Shown here: one piece after another, positions 21,694-33,423 of the stretch | Position numbering within the stretch: the first letter of the stretch is position 1 | Layout of the letters: each line of letters begins with the position of its first letter | DNA from: Carnegiea gigantea | Lineage: Eukaryota; Streptophyta; Magnoliopsida; Caryophyllales; Cactaceae | Direction of reading: 5' to 3' | Assembly (NCBI GenBank): GCA_029747015.1 | Contig: JAKOGI010001988.1 | Span: 82,501 to 146,500, forward strand | DNA: 64,000 nucleotides | Position numbers and translations under genes: made by a program | The notes under the pieces: generated by a model | Seen by the model: only the letters and a program-made list of their open reading frames with translations | What the model was told of the DNA's origin: nothing | The model's database searches: none

Positions 21694-23481
21694 TTAATGT
21701 AGATTTTATGTTTAGTTTTAAAAAACTTTTTACTTGCAAGTGCACAAGATCAATTATAGACTAGCAAGTATGGAGGTGTCGATCCCATGAGGAACAATAG
21801 CTATTTTAAATTTTAATTTTTCCAACTACAAGTGAGGAGTTCAAGTATCAAAATGAATTAAAGAAACAAAAGAAGACAAATGAGCTAAGAAAATAGAAAG
21901 AAATCAAATAAGAGAAAGATCCACGAGTTTGAATTTTACCAATTACATAAATATTGAATTACTAACTCAAATGAGAGTTTAATTAGTCTCTTCTTCAACT
22001 TAAGCTGTAAACATTAGGCCATAAATTAAAAAAGATAAATTATAATTATCAAGTGATATTATTTATCCACTGGTTAGTATGAATCATTCTTTTTATACAT
22101 AACTCATCTAATTTCTAGCATAAATTGTTCAATTTTAACAATTATAGTTTTAAGCCCAATCACATAACATCATATTAGCCTACAAGGTCTAATATTCATT
22201 TGAGATAATAAATTAAACTATTGTAATCAACTTGAATAAACAATAGTATTAAGATACATGAATAGGTTAATTTCAAATATAACTCAAAATTATGCAATGT
22301 AAGAGATAAAAATAACCCCGAAAGAAATTAATAATCAGTATTATTAATCAAGGATCCATCCTAATTTTAGAAGAGCAACTAAGCCAGCCATAGTTAGTGA
22401 AAACACCATCAAAGTTGGTCTAATCATACTCTGAATATTAGTATATTTCACTTTCTTTGTCCAAACTTTAGCATCCAATTACTTAAAATGATATGATTAA
22501 GCACAACCTTCCTAATTTGACTCATAAATGAGATGAGAAGAGAAGATAAAAATAGCCAATAAAACTTATTTCCTTCTAAACTCCTCAACCCAAATGCTTT
22601 TGTCTTACAAAAGACTTTCTCTAAAAATTAAAAGATAGAAGATGAGATATAGAAGAATGCTTGGATGCTTGGATGAGTGGATGAATGATTCTTGACGTGG
22701 ATTTGACCCTTTCCATAGTGAAAATTCAACATCTCTTGATGTCAAAAAATTAATGAGAAATTAATTTTAATTAATTTCGTGGTTGTTATATTGCATGAGA
22801 CACGGCTAGTCTTTAGTGAAAAATTAATCAAGATTAATTAGTTTTGACTAGGTTATCTTGAGCTTGCTCACACTTGGCTGCTAGGAGCTATCAGAGCTGG
22901 GTGCACACGATAGGCCACGAATTGCTGCAAGAGAATAGACCCACGGTGAGAGGAGAGAGGAAGAGTTGCTAGGTTTAGACACTGATGCGGGCAGTTAGGC
23001 CATGAAATAGGCCCATTCGGGCAAGAGCAGAGTTGTGGTAAACAGCATGAAGGCATGCATTGGGTCGAGCCTCAGGCATTTTTGGACCAAGTTACTGGAG
23101 TGTGGAGTGATTGGAGGTGGGCCTAATAGCGAGGAGGGAAAGAGAGAGGTAGAGGATGGGATGGAGCTGATGGGCCAGCATGCTGGTGGGCAACTATGCC
23201 AAAGCACTGGCCCATCATGAAAGCAGGCCCACGCGTAGAGCATAGGCCCAAATGGGCTGGTCCCTTTTTCTTGTTTTGTTGTTTTTTAAATAGTTGCTGC
23301 TAGGCTAGAATCTCTGGACTTGAAGAAAACTGACCAACTTTATCAATTTTGTTCTTAAATCTGTATTTCTTTTTACTTGGAAATCATAAAAATATGCATT
23401 ATTTACTTTTAAAAAATATATTTCAAAGACTTAAAGTAGGTAAAATGAAGGATACAATTACATATAAAATATGAATTATCA
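21694..23481 (-). repeat. 3' LTR of Athila-A
   Basis: About 1.79 kb. It matches the split LTR at 31141-31403 plus 38303-39828 throughout: TGTAGATTTTATGTTTAG at 21698 and 31145, and AAATGAAGGATA near 23444 and 39791. It contains a GC-richer stretch (22860-23260) with repeated GGGCC. Both LTRs differ at many single bases, so the element is old. Confidence 0.85.
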
Positions 23482-23495
23482 ACTCCTCCACGCCA
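23482..23495 (-). promoter_or_regulatory. Polypurine tract of Athila-A
   Basis: Read on the minus strand, GGCGTGGAGGAGT directly abuts the 3' LTR. This is the plus-strand priming site for reverse transcription; the same position in the non-autonomous element near 49133 reads GGTGTGGGGG. Confidence 0.6.
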
Positions 23496-24608
23496 AAACT
23501 TTGCTAGTCCTTGAGCAAAACATAACAAGAATGCATATATTCATGCAACTCATCAAATAGAAAAAGATTGGGGAAGAAATCAAATATCCAACTATACTTG
23601 TCCACTCAAAATCATATGGATTTATTCACTACCAACCTATAACCCATCATTAAACATTTCTAACGTCAACTAAGTCAACAGGACAAGACTTAAGCAAATT
23701 AAGTATACAATGAAATCATGTAGCAAACCGTAAGTGTAAAATTTCACCCCACATAACAAAAAGTACAAGAGCACATTTGAAATCATGTCCCCAGTGCCAA
23801 ATCAATTTATTAGTCCTTTTCCTTTTTTTTCGTCTTTTCAAACATCACTTGATTCCATATTTTTTCTTGAGCGGATAAGGATATGAACAAAGATAACAAT
23901 CAGATAAGCACTTAGTACATATTTACACAATTGAAAATATGAATAAAGATAGAACCTCAACATAAGTACCAAAATCAAAACTTAATTAATTCAATTCATT
24001 TTATTTGTTGATTGAAAGTCAATGGGGCACTCATGAGTTTTTAATTACTCATAATGACGTTGAATACATCTCAAACTCAAAACTGGTTACATAGTGGCAT
24101 TAGTACAGCAAACTTTTTGGCCTTCAACTAGTTAAAATTAGAAATAATCTCTAATAAGTATGAGTCACATGAATCAAATCCACATAAGACTAGAACATGC
24201 ATAATCAGAACACTGAAACTCTTCCCAAAATCAAATTCGCCCAAAGATTTTCAAGTTAATTTCTCCTCAAAATTTTCCATTTGCCTCCCCCCTCCGCACC
24301 TAATCCTTACATTGTCCGCAATTTAAAAGACAAAAATGAAGAGAGAAATGGAGAAAAGAGCAATACAACTTGATAGTATAAGGAAAACATTCTTGATATG
24401 CCCAAAAAGCCAACTCCATTGATACTTTCAAAACCATCACCAACCACAAAAACCAAAAACCAAGTGAAGAATCATACTCTAAGGCACAAACACAACTTGA
24501 TCAAAAAGAAAAACAAAGAAAAAAAAAATCTCAAACTCACCTAAAAAGATTGGGTTGCCTCTCAACAAGCTCTAAGTTTTATGTCTTCAGCCAACAAGGT
24601 CTCACCCA
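23496..24608. other. Athila-A 3' untranslated region; no ORF seen
   Basis: AT-rich, no significant frame on either strand. Related Athila elements often carry an env-position ORF here; none is visible in this copy, unlike the right-hand element at 62774-64000. Confidence 0.5.
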
Positions 24609-25731
24609 CTAATTATAGTAAACTGGATCCACTAGATTGTCAGACTCAATTAAACCAGTCTGAATGCCATTAGTCACAACAAGTTTCGGACATTGACCAT
24701 TAACCATAAGAACTCGACCGTGGGGATCCAAAACTTGGACTACCCCGAAAGGAAACATTATTGGATAATAAAAGAAAAAGTCCCATCTAGATCTCAACTT
24801 GCCAGGAAACAACTTAAGCTTAGAATTAAAAAGCCAATCCTTTTGATTAGGTATTATGAAAAGTTTTGATTTTAACTTTATGAATCCTAGCATTCTCATA
24901 GGCTTTATTTTGGAATTCATCCAATTCATTCAATTAAAGCCTATAGGCAGAACTTACTTGTCTTATATCAAAATTAAAAGCTTTAATAGCCCAATAACCA
25001 CAATTTTCTAATTTAATTGGCAAGTGACAAGCCTTATCGAAAAGAAGCCTGTAAGAAGACATCCCTATGAGAGTTGTATAAGCAGTACGATAAGCCCAAA
25101 GAGCATCACGCAATCTCAAAACCTAGTCCTTTCTATCAAGTCAAACCATTTTCTCAAGTAGAGATTTAATCTCACGATTAAACATCTCAACTTAACCACT
25201 AGTCTGAGGGTGATAGGGGGTAGTTACTTTGTGAGTCACACAATAGTTTCTAAACAAAGCCTCAAAAGACCGGTGACGAAAGTAACCTCCATCACTAATA
25301 AGAGCTCTACGGTTCCTTATCGCCAGAATACGTGCTCTTTCAGAACTTCACCACAACCTTGTAGTCATTGGTCTAGAAGCTAGAGCTTCCACCCACTTTG
25401 ACACATAATTAACAGCAACCAATATGTACACAAAGCCAAAAGAGAGGGGAAAGGGGGGCATGAAATTAATGCCCCATACATCAAATATCTCAACAATCAG
25501 AATAGGGAAAAATGACGTCATATCATCAAGGGATAGGGCACTCATATGTGGACAATTCTCACAAGCAAGACAAAAATGGTAAGCATCACAAAACAGAGTG
25601 GGCCAGGAGAACCCACTTTGTAGGTCCTTAGTAACTGTCTTAGGACCTCTACAATGACCATCACAAGCATAAGAGTGATAAAATGTCAGAATACTATGAA
25701 TTTCACTCTCAGCGACACACCAACGAGCCAC
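24609..25731 (-). pseudogene. Athila-A integrase
   Basis: 25731-25348 has the zinc-binding remnants (HCRGPKTVTKDLQSGFSWPT, CLACENCPHM) and the start of the core (VWGINFMPPFP, VDYVSKWVEA-like VNYVSKWVEA). 25119-24934 gives RDALWAYRTAYTTLIGMSSY, and 24929-24609 gives LKLFPGKLRSRWDFFFYYP, the C-terminal module typical of Athila/Tat without a chromodomain. In VWGINFM an Asn replaces the catalytic Asp (WGIDFM). Frames are separated by stops; 25120-25347 is broken. Confidence 0.75.
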
Positions 25732-25869
25732 TTGGTTAGGATAATGTTTAAAAAGATAAAGGTCTTCTCAATCGCAATGCCTTGCTTATGAAAAGAACCT
25801 ATCTTTTTCTTGTTTGAACCAGTGAGGAGGAATCTTTCTTGTGGCAAGATAATTCACAATATGAGCAAA

Positions 25870-26364
25870 CTAAGGGAGAGGGGAACATGACACAGCAAAC
25901 AGTTGCACATCAAAAAAATCATTAGAAAATCTAACTAAGTCATCAGTATACTTAGTAAAGATTCCCGACATGTGGTCTACAAATGAATTTTCAGAACCTT
26001 TCCTACATGCTATTTCAATATAAAACTCTTGGAATAACAAAATCCATTTAATGAGTCTAAGTTTGATGTCATTTATGGCTAATGAGTGTTTTAATGCAGC
26101 ATGATTGGTAAATACAATCACTTTTGAACACAGAAGGTGCGGATGGAATTTATCAACTGCAAATACTATAGCTAGCAACTCTTTTTCAGTAGTTGAATAC
26201 TTCTTTTGAGCATCAATTAGGGCTCTATTAGCACAGTGTATGACATGAGGCATTCTATTCATCCTTTGCCTCAAAATAACCCTAATAACAAAATAAGATG
26301 CATCAGACATAATCTCAAAAGGAAAGGAAAAATTACAAGGATGCACAACGGGGACTGACACCAA
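25870..26364 (-). pseudogene. Athila-A RNase H
   Basis: 164 residues containing FEIMSDASYFVIRVILRQR, YSTTEKELLAIVFAVDKF and LIKWILLFQEFYIEI, the standard gypsy RNase H order, including the first catalytic Asp in SDAS. It follows RT in the same strand, with one frame change near 26390. Confidence 0.8.
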
Positions 26365-26408
26365 TGAAGATCAAAGCTTTTCAAAAGCTTTTACACAAGA
26401 CTCATCAA

Positions 26409-27339
26409 TCACAAAAGGAGCATCTTTAGTAAGGAGATTAGCAAGCGGCTTGACCACTTTGCTAAAATCCTTAAAAATCTCCTATAGAAACCAGCATAAC
26501 CAAGGAATGAACCAACTTGCTTCACAAAAGAAGGAACATGCAAATTAGAAATCAAATCAACCTTCGCTTTATCAACCTTAATCCCTAACACAATTCCTTC
26601 TTGCACCATGAAGTGACTCTTTTTTCAACTCAAGGCTAGAATCACTTCTTCACATCTTTTCAACACAGTGGACAAATTAGCAAGACACACATCAAAAGAA
26701 GAACAAAAAAATACAGAAATCATCCATAAACACCTTCATGAATTTATTAATATAATCAAAAAATATGGCCATCATGCATCTTTGAAATGTGAAAGGTGCA
26801 CTACACAACCCAAAATGCATCATCTGATAGGCAAATGTACCCGATTTTATATGTAAAAGTCATTTTCTCTTGGTCCTTAGGATAAACAAGTATTTAGTTG
26901 GAACTGGAATATCCATCTAGAAAACCATAGAAACTTTATCTAGCTAATTTTTTCAAAATTTGATTAATGAAGGGGAGATAGAAATGGTCTTTTCTAGTTT
27001 CAGCTTTCTGTAATCAATGGACACCCTCCATTCCGTGGTCTGTCTAGTATGAATTAGTTCACCTTCATTATTTTCAACCATAGTTATGCTAGACTTCTTA
27101 GGGACTAGTTGAACTAGATTGACCCATTGAATATTAGAAATGGGATAGATGATGTATGCATTTAAAAGCTTTACCACCTCTTTCTGAATAACTTCTTTCG
27201 TGTTAGGATTTACTCCATATTGTATTTGCCTAACAGGTTTAGCATCGTCATCGAAGTGAATTCTACACATGAAAATAGTGGGATTAATCCCTTTCAATCC
27301 AGCAACCGACCACCTAATAGCGCCCTTATGATCAGGCAA
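26409..27339 (-). pseudogene. Athila-A reverse transcriptase
   Basis: N-terminal part 27339-26953: DHKGAIRWSVAGLKGINPT, VIQKEVVKLLNAYIIYPIS and TEWRVSIDYRKL. The catalytic box VFMDDF is readable near 26733-26716 in a stop-containing stretch. 26609-26409 gives VGSFLGYAGFYRRF. The order and wording match Athila RTs. A hAT-type insertion ends nine bases upstream of 27339 and separates RT from the protease linker. Confidence 0.8.
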
Positions 27340-27347
27340 GACACGAA

Positions 27348-28075
27348 TAGGGATGGGTGTGGGGTGGGTACGGGGCGGGTGGAGTTATACCAGCACCCAT
27401 ACCCATTTTCAGAAGTCATCCCCATACCCATTCCCATGCCCATCGGATTTTCAAAATCTATCCCTAAACCCATTCCCATTGGGTATTTCGGGTTTTATTC
27501 GGGCATATACATATATTACAATATAACACCCATTGGATACGATAATTTTTTTTACCTAAAGAAATTCATAAAACTAAATTCAATTAGGCAAAATGTTTTA
27601 AATAAAGACAATACCCATTGGATTCAATAGTTCATACTTAGCTCATAAATAAAAAATTGCATTCTAAAAATGATTGAAATGAGAGAGTAAGGTACATAAC
27701 CAATGAGCTATAATTTTAAGTTTGTGAGTCGTGAGTCACAAGACTTTGTGTATTGGCATAGTAAATGAGCGACATAAATGGATGTATTGCATAGTTGGGG
27801 ATGGATTATGATGTGGAGTTTTTTTAAACAAATTACCAACGTTTAAAGCTCAAAACTCTACTCAACAATTTATTTACCCCCAAAAAAATTTGGGTACGGG
27901 GCGGGTATGTGTATGGGTCGGTGATGCTCATGCCCGTACCCGTACCCATACCCATACCCGTTTTTTAAGTGTACCCACCCCATACCCATTTTTTCCAATT
28001 TTTCGTATCCATACCTCTTATAAATGGGGTGGGTTCGGGGCGAGTTTTCGAGTTCGGGTACAACTCCCATCCTTA
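27348..28075. mobile_element. Non-autonomous hAT-type element inside Athila-A pol
   Basis: Ends TAGGGATGGG (left) and CCCATCCTTA (right), inverted repeats with one mismatch. Flanked by GACACGAA (27340-27347) and GAGACGAA (28076-28083), an 8-bp duplication at 7 of 8, as in hAT. Both arms consist of GGGTACGGGG/CCCATACCCA-type units, so the plus and minus strands are strongly asymmetric in G at each end. No transposase. It is younger than Athila-A. Confidence 0.7.
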
Positions 28076-28083
28076 GAGACGAA

Positions 28084-29239
28084 TCAATTCTTTCTCTTAA
28101 TCATAAGACAAAAGAGAAGAGATGATGACAGGTGGGGTCTCTGTGGGGCCTAAAAACACACACTTGAGCAAATCAGAGAGAGGTCTCAACTTAAGTTTTG
28201 GTGGGGGCACAATAGAAGATGGCATAGGAGAACTTGCCAAAGGGGGAAGAGGTTCATAAGTGGACACCCAAGGGGAAGACTCAAGATGAGAAGTGGAGTT
28301 AAGAGTAGAATCCATCTCATCTATTGTACTTCCTAGTCAAACAATCTCAAATGCCCATGGGAAAGACAGGTTCTCAAGGGATCATTGCTCAGAATAGCAA
28401 GTGAAGCTTCTTCAATCATTTCATTAACCACAGTAATAAAGAAGCATTTAGATTCATCTTCAAACATAGGTTGAGAAGAAGCTTTAAAAATATTAAGCCT
28501 AACCCTCGTGGTCATAGCCAAGACATCCATTACTCCCGACCTACAGCTAATGGTGGGATTTGCTGTGGTTTGGAAGAGATGTCCTAAAATAAGAGGGATT
28601 TGCTTAGAAGCATGGCTAGGGTCCATGTCAAATATAGCAAAGTCAACAAGAAAGAATCTTTTATCAAATTAAACCAAGACATCATTTATCCAAACCCTAA
28701 GAGTCTTTATTGACCTATCAGCAAATTGAAGGGTACAATTAGAATGTTCCAATTCACCTAATTTCAACTCTAAGTGAATATAATATGGTATCAAATTAAC
28801 ACTAGAACCTAAATCCCAAAGTGCCATTTCAAGCATATGATTACCAATATACCAGAAAATAATAGGAGTATAGTGTCAAATTTTAAAATTGAGCACACTT
28901 GTTCATGTAGAAGGACCTTTTTATATCTATCATTTGGATTTTCTTTTAAAAGTGCACATGTCTTTAAGGAACTTAGCATAACCTAGAAACTATCTAATCA
29001 CTTCTAAAAGAAGAAAATTGACCCTTAACTTGCTTAAAGGCCTTTAGAATGTCATATCTCCTTTTGTCTTTCTTAGTAGGGAATGCTGCATCCAAAGCTT
29101 GAGGGTAAGGAACCCTTGGCTTATATGTCACAGTGGGGTCAGACACAGCAAGGAAAGGGGATGGACCAATTTTTCTTTTCAGTTTCAAGATCACTCTCAG
29201 TGGTCTTAAGTCTTTCCTCTTTACCATGTTTCTTTTCAC
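28084..29239 (-). pseudogene. Athila-A protease and linker, degenerate
   Basis: Minus-strand reading near 28830-28640 gives LGSSVNLIPYYIHLELKLGE, an aspartic-protease active-site region (DLGSS), followed by FADRSIKTL and FLVDFAIFDM. 28626-28333 continues as the RT lead-in (PLILGHLFQTTANPTI). 29239-28994 is the Lys-rich end of gag before the protease (LDAAFPTKKDKRRYDILKAF). Several stops interrupt all three. Confidence 0.65.
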
Positions 29240-29511
29240 TTGCCTTATTATCTACTTATTTACCATTTCTTAGAACCATTACAGATTTTAATTGTTCAAA
29301 TTGTTGGTCTTAAGGTTTCTGTATGGGATGACCTAGAAGTTTTCCTTCTTCTCTTTTACCTACAATTATGGCTAGTTGCACATGTTGGTTTCTAACTTAG
29401 CTATAGATTATGAGTGAGAGTCAGCAATATGCATTTTAGACTCAATCTCTTGGATCTTAGAATCAACTTTTTGCATAGCAGAAGTCAAGGCAAGAGCAGA
29501 AATTACTTTGT

Positions 29512-30522
29512 CTATATCACAGCTCCTAGATGAAGCTTGATGAGGAGGAGGAGGAGTATATATCTGATTTTGGAAACTATGAGGGGTAGGTATGCTAGAC
29601 TGAATTTGAGGATTCTCAACATTTTAAGACCTCCATAAACAATTAGGATACCATGGTTATAAGTATTAGAATAATGATTATTAGATGGAGGAAATCGTTG
29701 GGTAGCATTCACTTTTTCAGTCATACAGTTAGACTTACCAACACAAGGACAATCAACATAAGTAGGCGTGGAATTAGTACAAATCGAACACACATATATT
29801 GCATAGAAGGTGCATTAGACACTTTGTTCTTGAACAACAATTGATCAGATTTCTTAGTTAGAGCATTAACTTTACTAGAAACGTTAATTGAATGTGAAAC
29901 CTCATAAATCCCCCTTTGCTTCCTTATTGTCCAGGTAGATCATAATGTGAGGAAGTAGCATGCAAGTATAAATTTTCACTCAAATGTTCAAACAATTCTC
30001 AAGCTTCTTCGGAAGTCTTATATAAGAAACTATCACTATATGAGGCATCAACCTTCTGCTATTGTGCTCATCTACGTTAGAATTAAAACTCTGGACGAGT
30101 TGCCACATAGAGAGCTCATGGTGAGGATAACTTCGTAACACCTCTTTAAACCTTTCCAAACTTTCATACAGTTGTTCATTTTTATTTTGTGAGAAAGTGG
30201 TTAGAGCATGTCTTAAGTCAATTAATTTACCAATAGAGAAAAACTTTTTCAAGAATTCATTTTGCATATGATCCCAATTGATGATATTTATCTTAGTATC
30301 CAACCAAGCCTTACTTTTATCTTTCAAAAGGAAACGAAAACGACGTAAACAAAGAGCATCAGTAGAGATATTATTTAAGAAGACAATGGAACATATCTCT
30401 AAAAATGCATTAACATGCTTAAAGAGATTTTCAGACTCTAGCCTATAAAAGGACGAAATCATTTGGATGAGAGAATGCTTAATCTCAAATGGCCCCATTG
30501 TAGTGGGTATACGGGTACTCAT
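29512..30522 (-). pseudogene. Athila-A gag
   Basis: 30522-29980 (180 residues) contains FKHVNAFLEICSIV, LCLRRFRFLLKDKSKAWLD and FLKKFFSIGKLIDLRHALTT, the retrotransposon gag domain. 29793-29512 carries CSICTNSTPTYVDCPCV and VNATQRFPPSNNHYSNTYN, the zinc-binding and downstream part of Athila gag. The two are out of frame with each other. Confidence 0.8.
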
Positions 30523-31117
30523 AGGTGAGTCATAAGTTGCTTAGGTGGGGTTTATTCTTTAGCCATCTTTTTCTTAGATTCACATTTCTTAGCTCTTATT
30601 CTACTAAGAGAACGTTCAATTTCAAGATTCAAGATCTAAGAATAAAGAACACCTCCCATATACATACCTACAGATAATCAAGAGAATAGTATGAAATCAC
30701 CACCACAATAACAGCCAAACGAAACAAGAAGAAAAGGAAAAAAAATAACTAAATAAAAAGAAAAATAAAAGAAAGATCTTAAAAAAATAAAAGAAAAAGA
30801 AAGAAAAGAAAATAAATGAAATAAAAAGGAGGAGATAGTTAGATTAAATAAAATAAACAAAATAACATAAATAAAATAGTTAGATTAGATTAGATTAGAT
30901 TAGGACAGAATGGGAAAAATAGTTAGATTAGAAGGAAATACGGAAAACAAAATAAAATGGTTAGATTAGCAGGGAATGGGGAATAAAATAAAATCGAAAA
31001 AAAGGCATGGGGGTTGAGAGTAAAGAAAAAGACTAAAATTGTTAGATTAGCAGGAAATAGGGGAAAAATAAAATAAAAAGAATAAAAGGAAGAGGAACTT
31101 CAAAAATCACTATTCGT
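30523..31117. repeat. Athila-A purine-rich leader with GTTAGATTAG repeats
   Basis: Untranslated leader between the primer site and gag. The plus strand is almost all A and G at 30720-31080. TAGTTAGATTAG-type units recur: a run of GATTA pentamers at 30883-30901, then copies near 30920, 30958 and 31040 followed by GGAAATA/GGGAATGGGG. This simple sequence probably grew by slippage. Confidence 0.65.
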
Positions 31118-31135
31118 TCCTCAGCAACAGCACCA
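31118..31135 (-). promoter_or_regulatory. Primer-binding site of Athila-A (tRNA-Asp type)
   Basis: Minus strand TGGTGCTGTTGCTGAGGA, just inside the 5' LTR. It differs by C-to-T changes from TGGCGCCGTTGCCGGGGA, which complements the 3' end of plant tRNA-Asp, the usual Athila primer. Confidence 0.65.
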
Positions 31136-31140
31136 AAAAC

Positions 31141-31403
31141 TTGATGTAGATTTTATGTTTAGTTTTAAAAGCCTATTTACTTGTAAGTGCACAAGATCAA
31201 TTGTAAACTAGTGAGTATAAAATGTCGATCCCACGAAGAATAATAGTGATTTTAAATTTTAGCTTTTCCAACTATAAAGAATAATTCAAATGAGGAGAAG
31301 AAGCAAAAGAAGACAAATGAGTCAATAAAACAGAGAGAAATCAAATGAGAGAAAGATTTAGGACTTTAGATTTTAGCCGTGATACAAATATTAAATTACC
31401 AAC
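31141..31403 (-). repeat. 5' LTR of Athila-A, left fragment
   Basis: Aligns with 21694-21960 of the 3' LTR. It is interrupted by the Sirevirus after CCAAC (31399-31403); the same five bases recur at 38298-38302, where the LTR resumes. Confidence 0.85.
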
Positions 31404-31493
31404 TATTGATTTAGAGAGTACACAACCACAAGAGGGGGGTGAATTGTGGTGTCCGATTTTCGCAAGTTGCTGGCAAACAGTCTTGCAACGGGC
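31404..31493 (-). repeat. Truncated 3' LTR of the Sirevirus
   Basis: 31407-31493 matches 36916-37002 almost base for base (TGATTTAGAGAGTACACAAC onward), then the match stops abruptly. Only the terminal part of the LTR is left. Three extra bases (TAT, 31404-31406) sit between the target duplication and the matching start. Confidence 0.75.
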
Positions 31494-31783
31494 TTTAGCA
31501 TTAAATTAGGCCGCGCACGCCTCGAAAGATGTTTTAGCAATTCCCAACTAGTTGCACATATTTGACAAACAAGAGGCGTACCTGTTTCTGATGCTTGTTC
31601 TTGAGGTTACTTGCTAGGTAACATGGGACAATAAGGGCAATCTCATTAGACCTCAACGAGTGTCAGCAGGTTGCATACCTCACATATGCTACACATAGCA
31701 CAGAAGTTGATTGCAAACAAAAATTTAATATGTTGTACCCATAGCATTTTAAATTTTGCCAACAGGGAGAGAGAACAGGATGG
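31494..31783. other. Unmatched 290-bp segment at the Sirevirus 3' end
   Basis: Sits between the LTR remnant and the RNase H stop. It does not match the 5' LTR and has no ORF. It could be post-pol untranslated sequence left after deletion of the polypurine tract and most of the LTR, or filler DNA from repair. Confidence 0.5.
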
Positions 31784-32532
31784 TCAGGTTGTTTTAATTA
31801 AACCTAGTTCGAGTCTATTCCTTTCAAATTGTTCTCTACTCAATGCCTTTGTGAATATATCAGCAATTTGATTTTCAGTGGCACAAAAATTCATTGAGAT
31901 CACTCCTTTTTCAACATTGTCTCTTAAAAAATGATGACAAATGTCAATATGTTTTGTTCTTTTGTGTTGACATGGATTTTTGGCAATGTTAATTGCACTT
32001 GTATTGTCACAATAAATAGGAATGCATCCTATGTCAACACAAAAATCCTTGAGTTGTTGCCTTATCCATAATAACTGAGCACAACAGGATGCAGCTGCCA
32101 CGTATTCAGCTTCTACTGTGGACAAGACAACAAGAGTTGTTTCTTGGTTGCCCAAGATACCAAACAAGGTCCAAGAAAGTGAGCCATACCTGAGGTGCTT
32201 TTTCTATCAACCAAGAACCCTGCATAATCAGCATCAGCATACCCAACAAGATCAAAGTTGCAACCTCTAGGATACCATAAGGTTAGATCAGGTGTATGTT
32301 TTAAGTATCTTAAAATCCTTTTTACAGCTTTAAGATGAGTTTCTTTAGGGTTAGACTGAAAACGTGCACATAGACCAACACTGAAAACAATGTCAGGTCT
32401 ACTAGCCGTTAGGTATAGGAGTGACCCTATCATGCCCCTATAGGATTTCTCCTCAACTGAGGGACTACCATCATCCATTACCAACCTGGTTGAGGGAGAG
32501 ATGGGAGTATCAATGGACTTGGCCGACTCCAT
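31784..32532 (-). pseudogene. Sirevirus RNase H
   Basis: 32532-32113 carries YRGMIGSLLYLTASRPDI and YADADYAGFLVDRKSTSG; 32167-31784 continues TLVVLSTVEAEYVAAASCC, KHIDICHHFLRD and DIFTKALS. A one-base frameshift near 32150 separates the two. A stop (YIK*LLKRF) at about 32550 divides RNase H from RT. Confidence 0.85.
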
Positions 32533-32550
32533 CCTAAAACGCTTAAGTAA

Positions 32551-33390
32551 CTATTTGATATACTTTTGTTGATGGATCATGGTGCCGTTTGAAGTTTGCT
32601 TGATTTGCAAGCCTAGAAAGAAATTAAGCTCGCCCATCATGCTCATTTCAAACTCACTCCTCATCATTTTTGAAAATTCATTACACAAATCATGATGAGT
32701 TGCACCAAATATGATGTCATCGACATATACTTGGACAATCAACAAATGCTCCCCCTTAGATTTTAGAAACAAGGTATTGTCTACCTTGCCTCTTGTAAAA
32801 TCATTTTCCAATAAAAAACTTGACAACCGCTCATACCAAGCTCTAGGGGCTTGTTTCAAACCATAAAGTGCTTTGTCAAGTTTGAAAATATGGTTAGGAA
32901 ATTCATCACTTTCAAAACCGGGGGGTTGTTTGACATACACTTCTTCTTTGAGGTACCCATTTAAAAATGCACTTTTGACATCTATTTGATACAACTTGAT
33001 CTCCATATGGGCTGCAAATGCTATCAAGATTCGAATGGCCTCCATCCTTGTAACAGGTGCAAAGGTTTCTTTATAATCAATTCCCTTTTCTTGGTTGTAG
33101 CCTTGAACCACCAGCCGGGCCTTGTTCCTAGTGATCGTTCCGCACTCATCCAGCTTGTTACGGAACACCCACTTGGTTCCAATGATTGTTCTATCCTCTG
33201 GCCGTGGCACAAGGTGCCATACCTTGTTCCTTTCGAATTGATGTAGTTCTTCTTGCATAGCTGTGATCCAATCTGAATCTGCAAGGGCTTTATTAATATT
33301 CTTAGGCTCAATTTTTGAGAGAAAAGCATTGAAAGCACAAAAATTTTTGAGTCTAGATCTAGTTTGAACTCCTGCATTAATATCAGACAA
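32551..33390 (-). pseudogene. Sirevirus reverse transcriptase
   Basis: 279 residues with no internal stop: WITAMQEELHQFERNKVWHL, IIGTKWVFRNKLDECG, YKETFAPVTRMEAIRILIAF, IDVKSAFLNGYLKEEVYVKQ, YGLKQAPRAWYERL and the catalytic YVDDIIFGAT. All the conserved copia RT blocks are intact. A single in-frame TGA before 33390 cuts it from integrase. Confidence 0.9.
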
Positions 33391-33423
33391 AATTTGATCA
33401 AAAGGATGTGAACTTTGGTATTT

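Noticed and set aside
22868..23243. Minus-strand Cys/Pro-rich and plus-strand frames in the GC-richer part of the Athila LTR
   Set aside because: They lie inside an LTR and are not kept in frame in the matching part of the other LTR near 39300-39600.
27890..28153. Frames of alternating Gly-Tyr and Arg-Thr-His
   Set aside because: Produced by the simple GGGTAT/CCCATA repeats of the hAT-type element.
30678..30860. Phe/Leu/Ser-rich 60-residue frame that looks like a membrane peptide
   Set aside because: It is the antisense reading of a purine-rich leader; composition alone explains the hydrophobicity.
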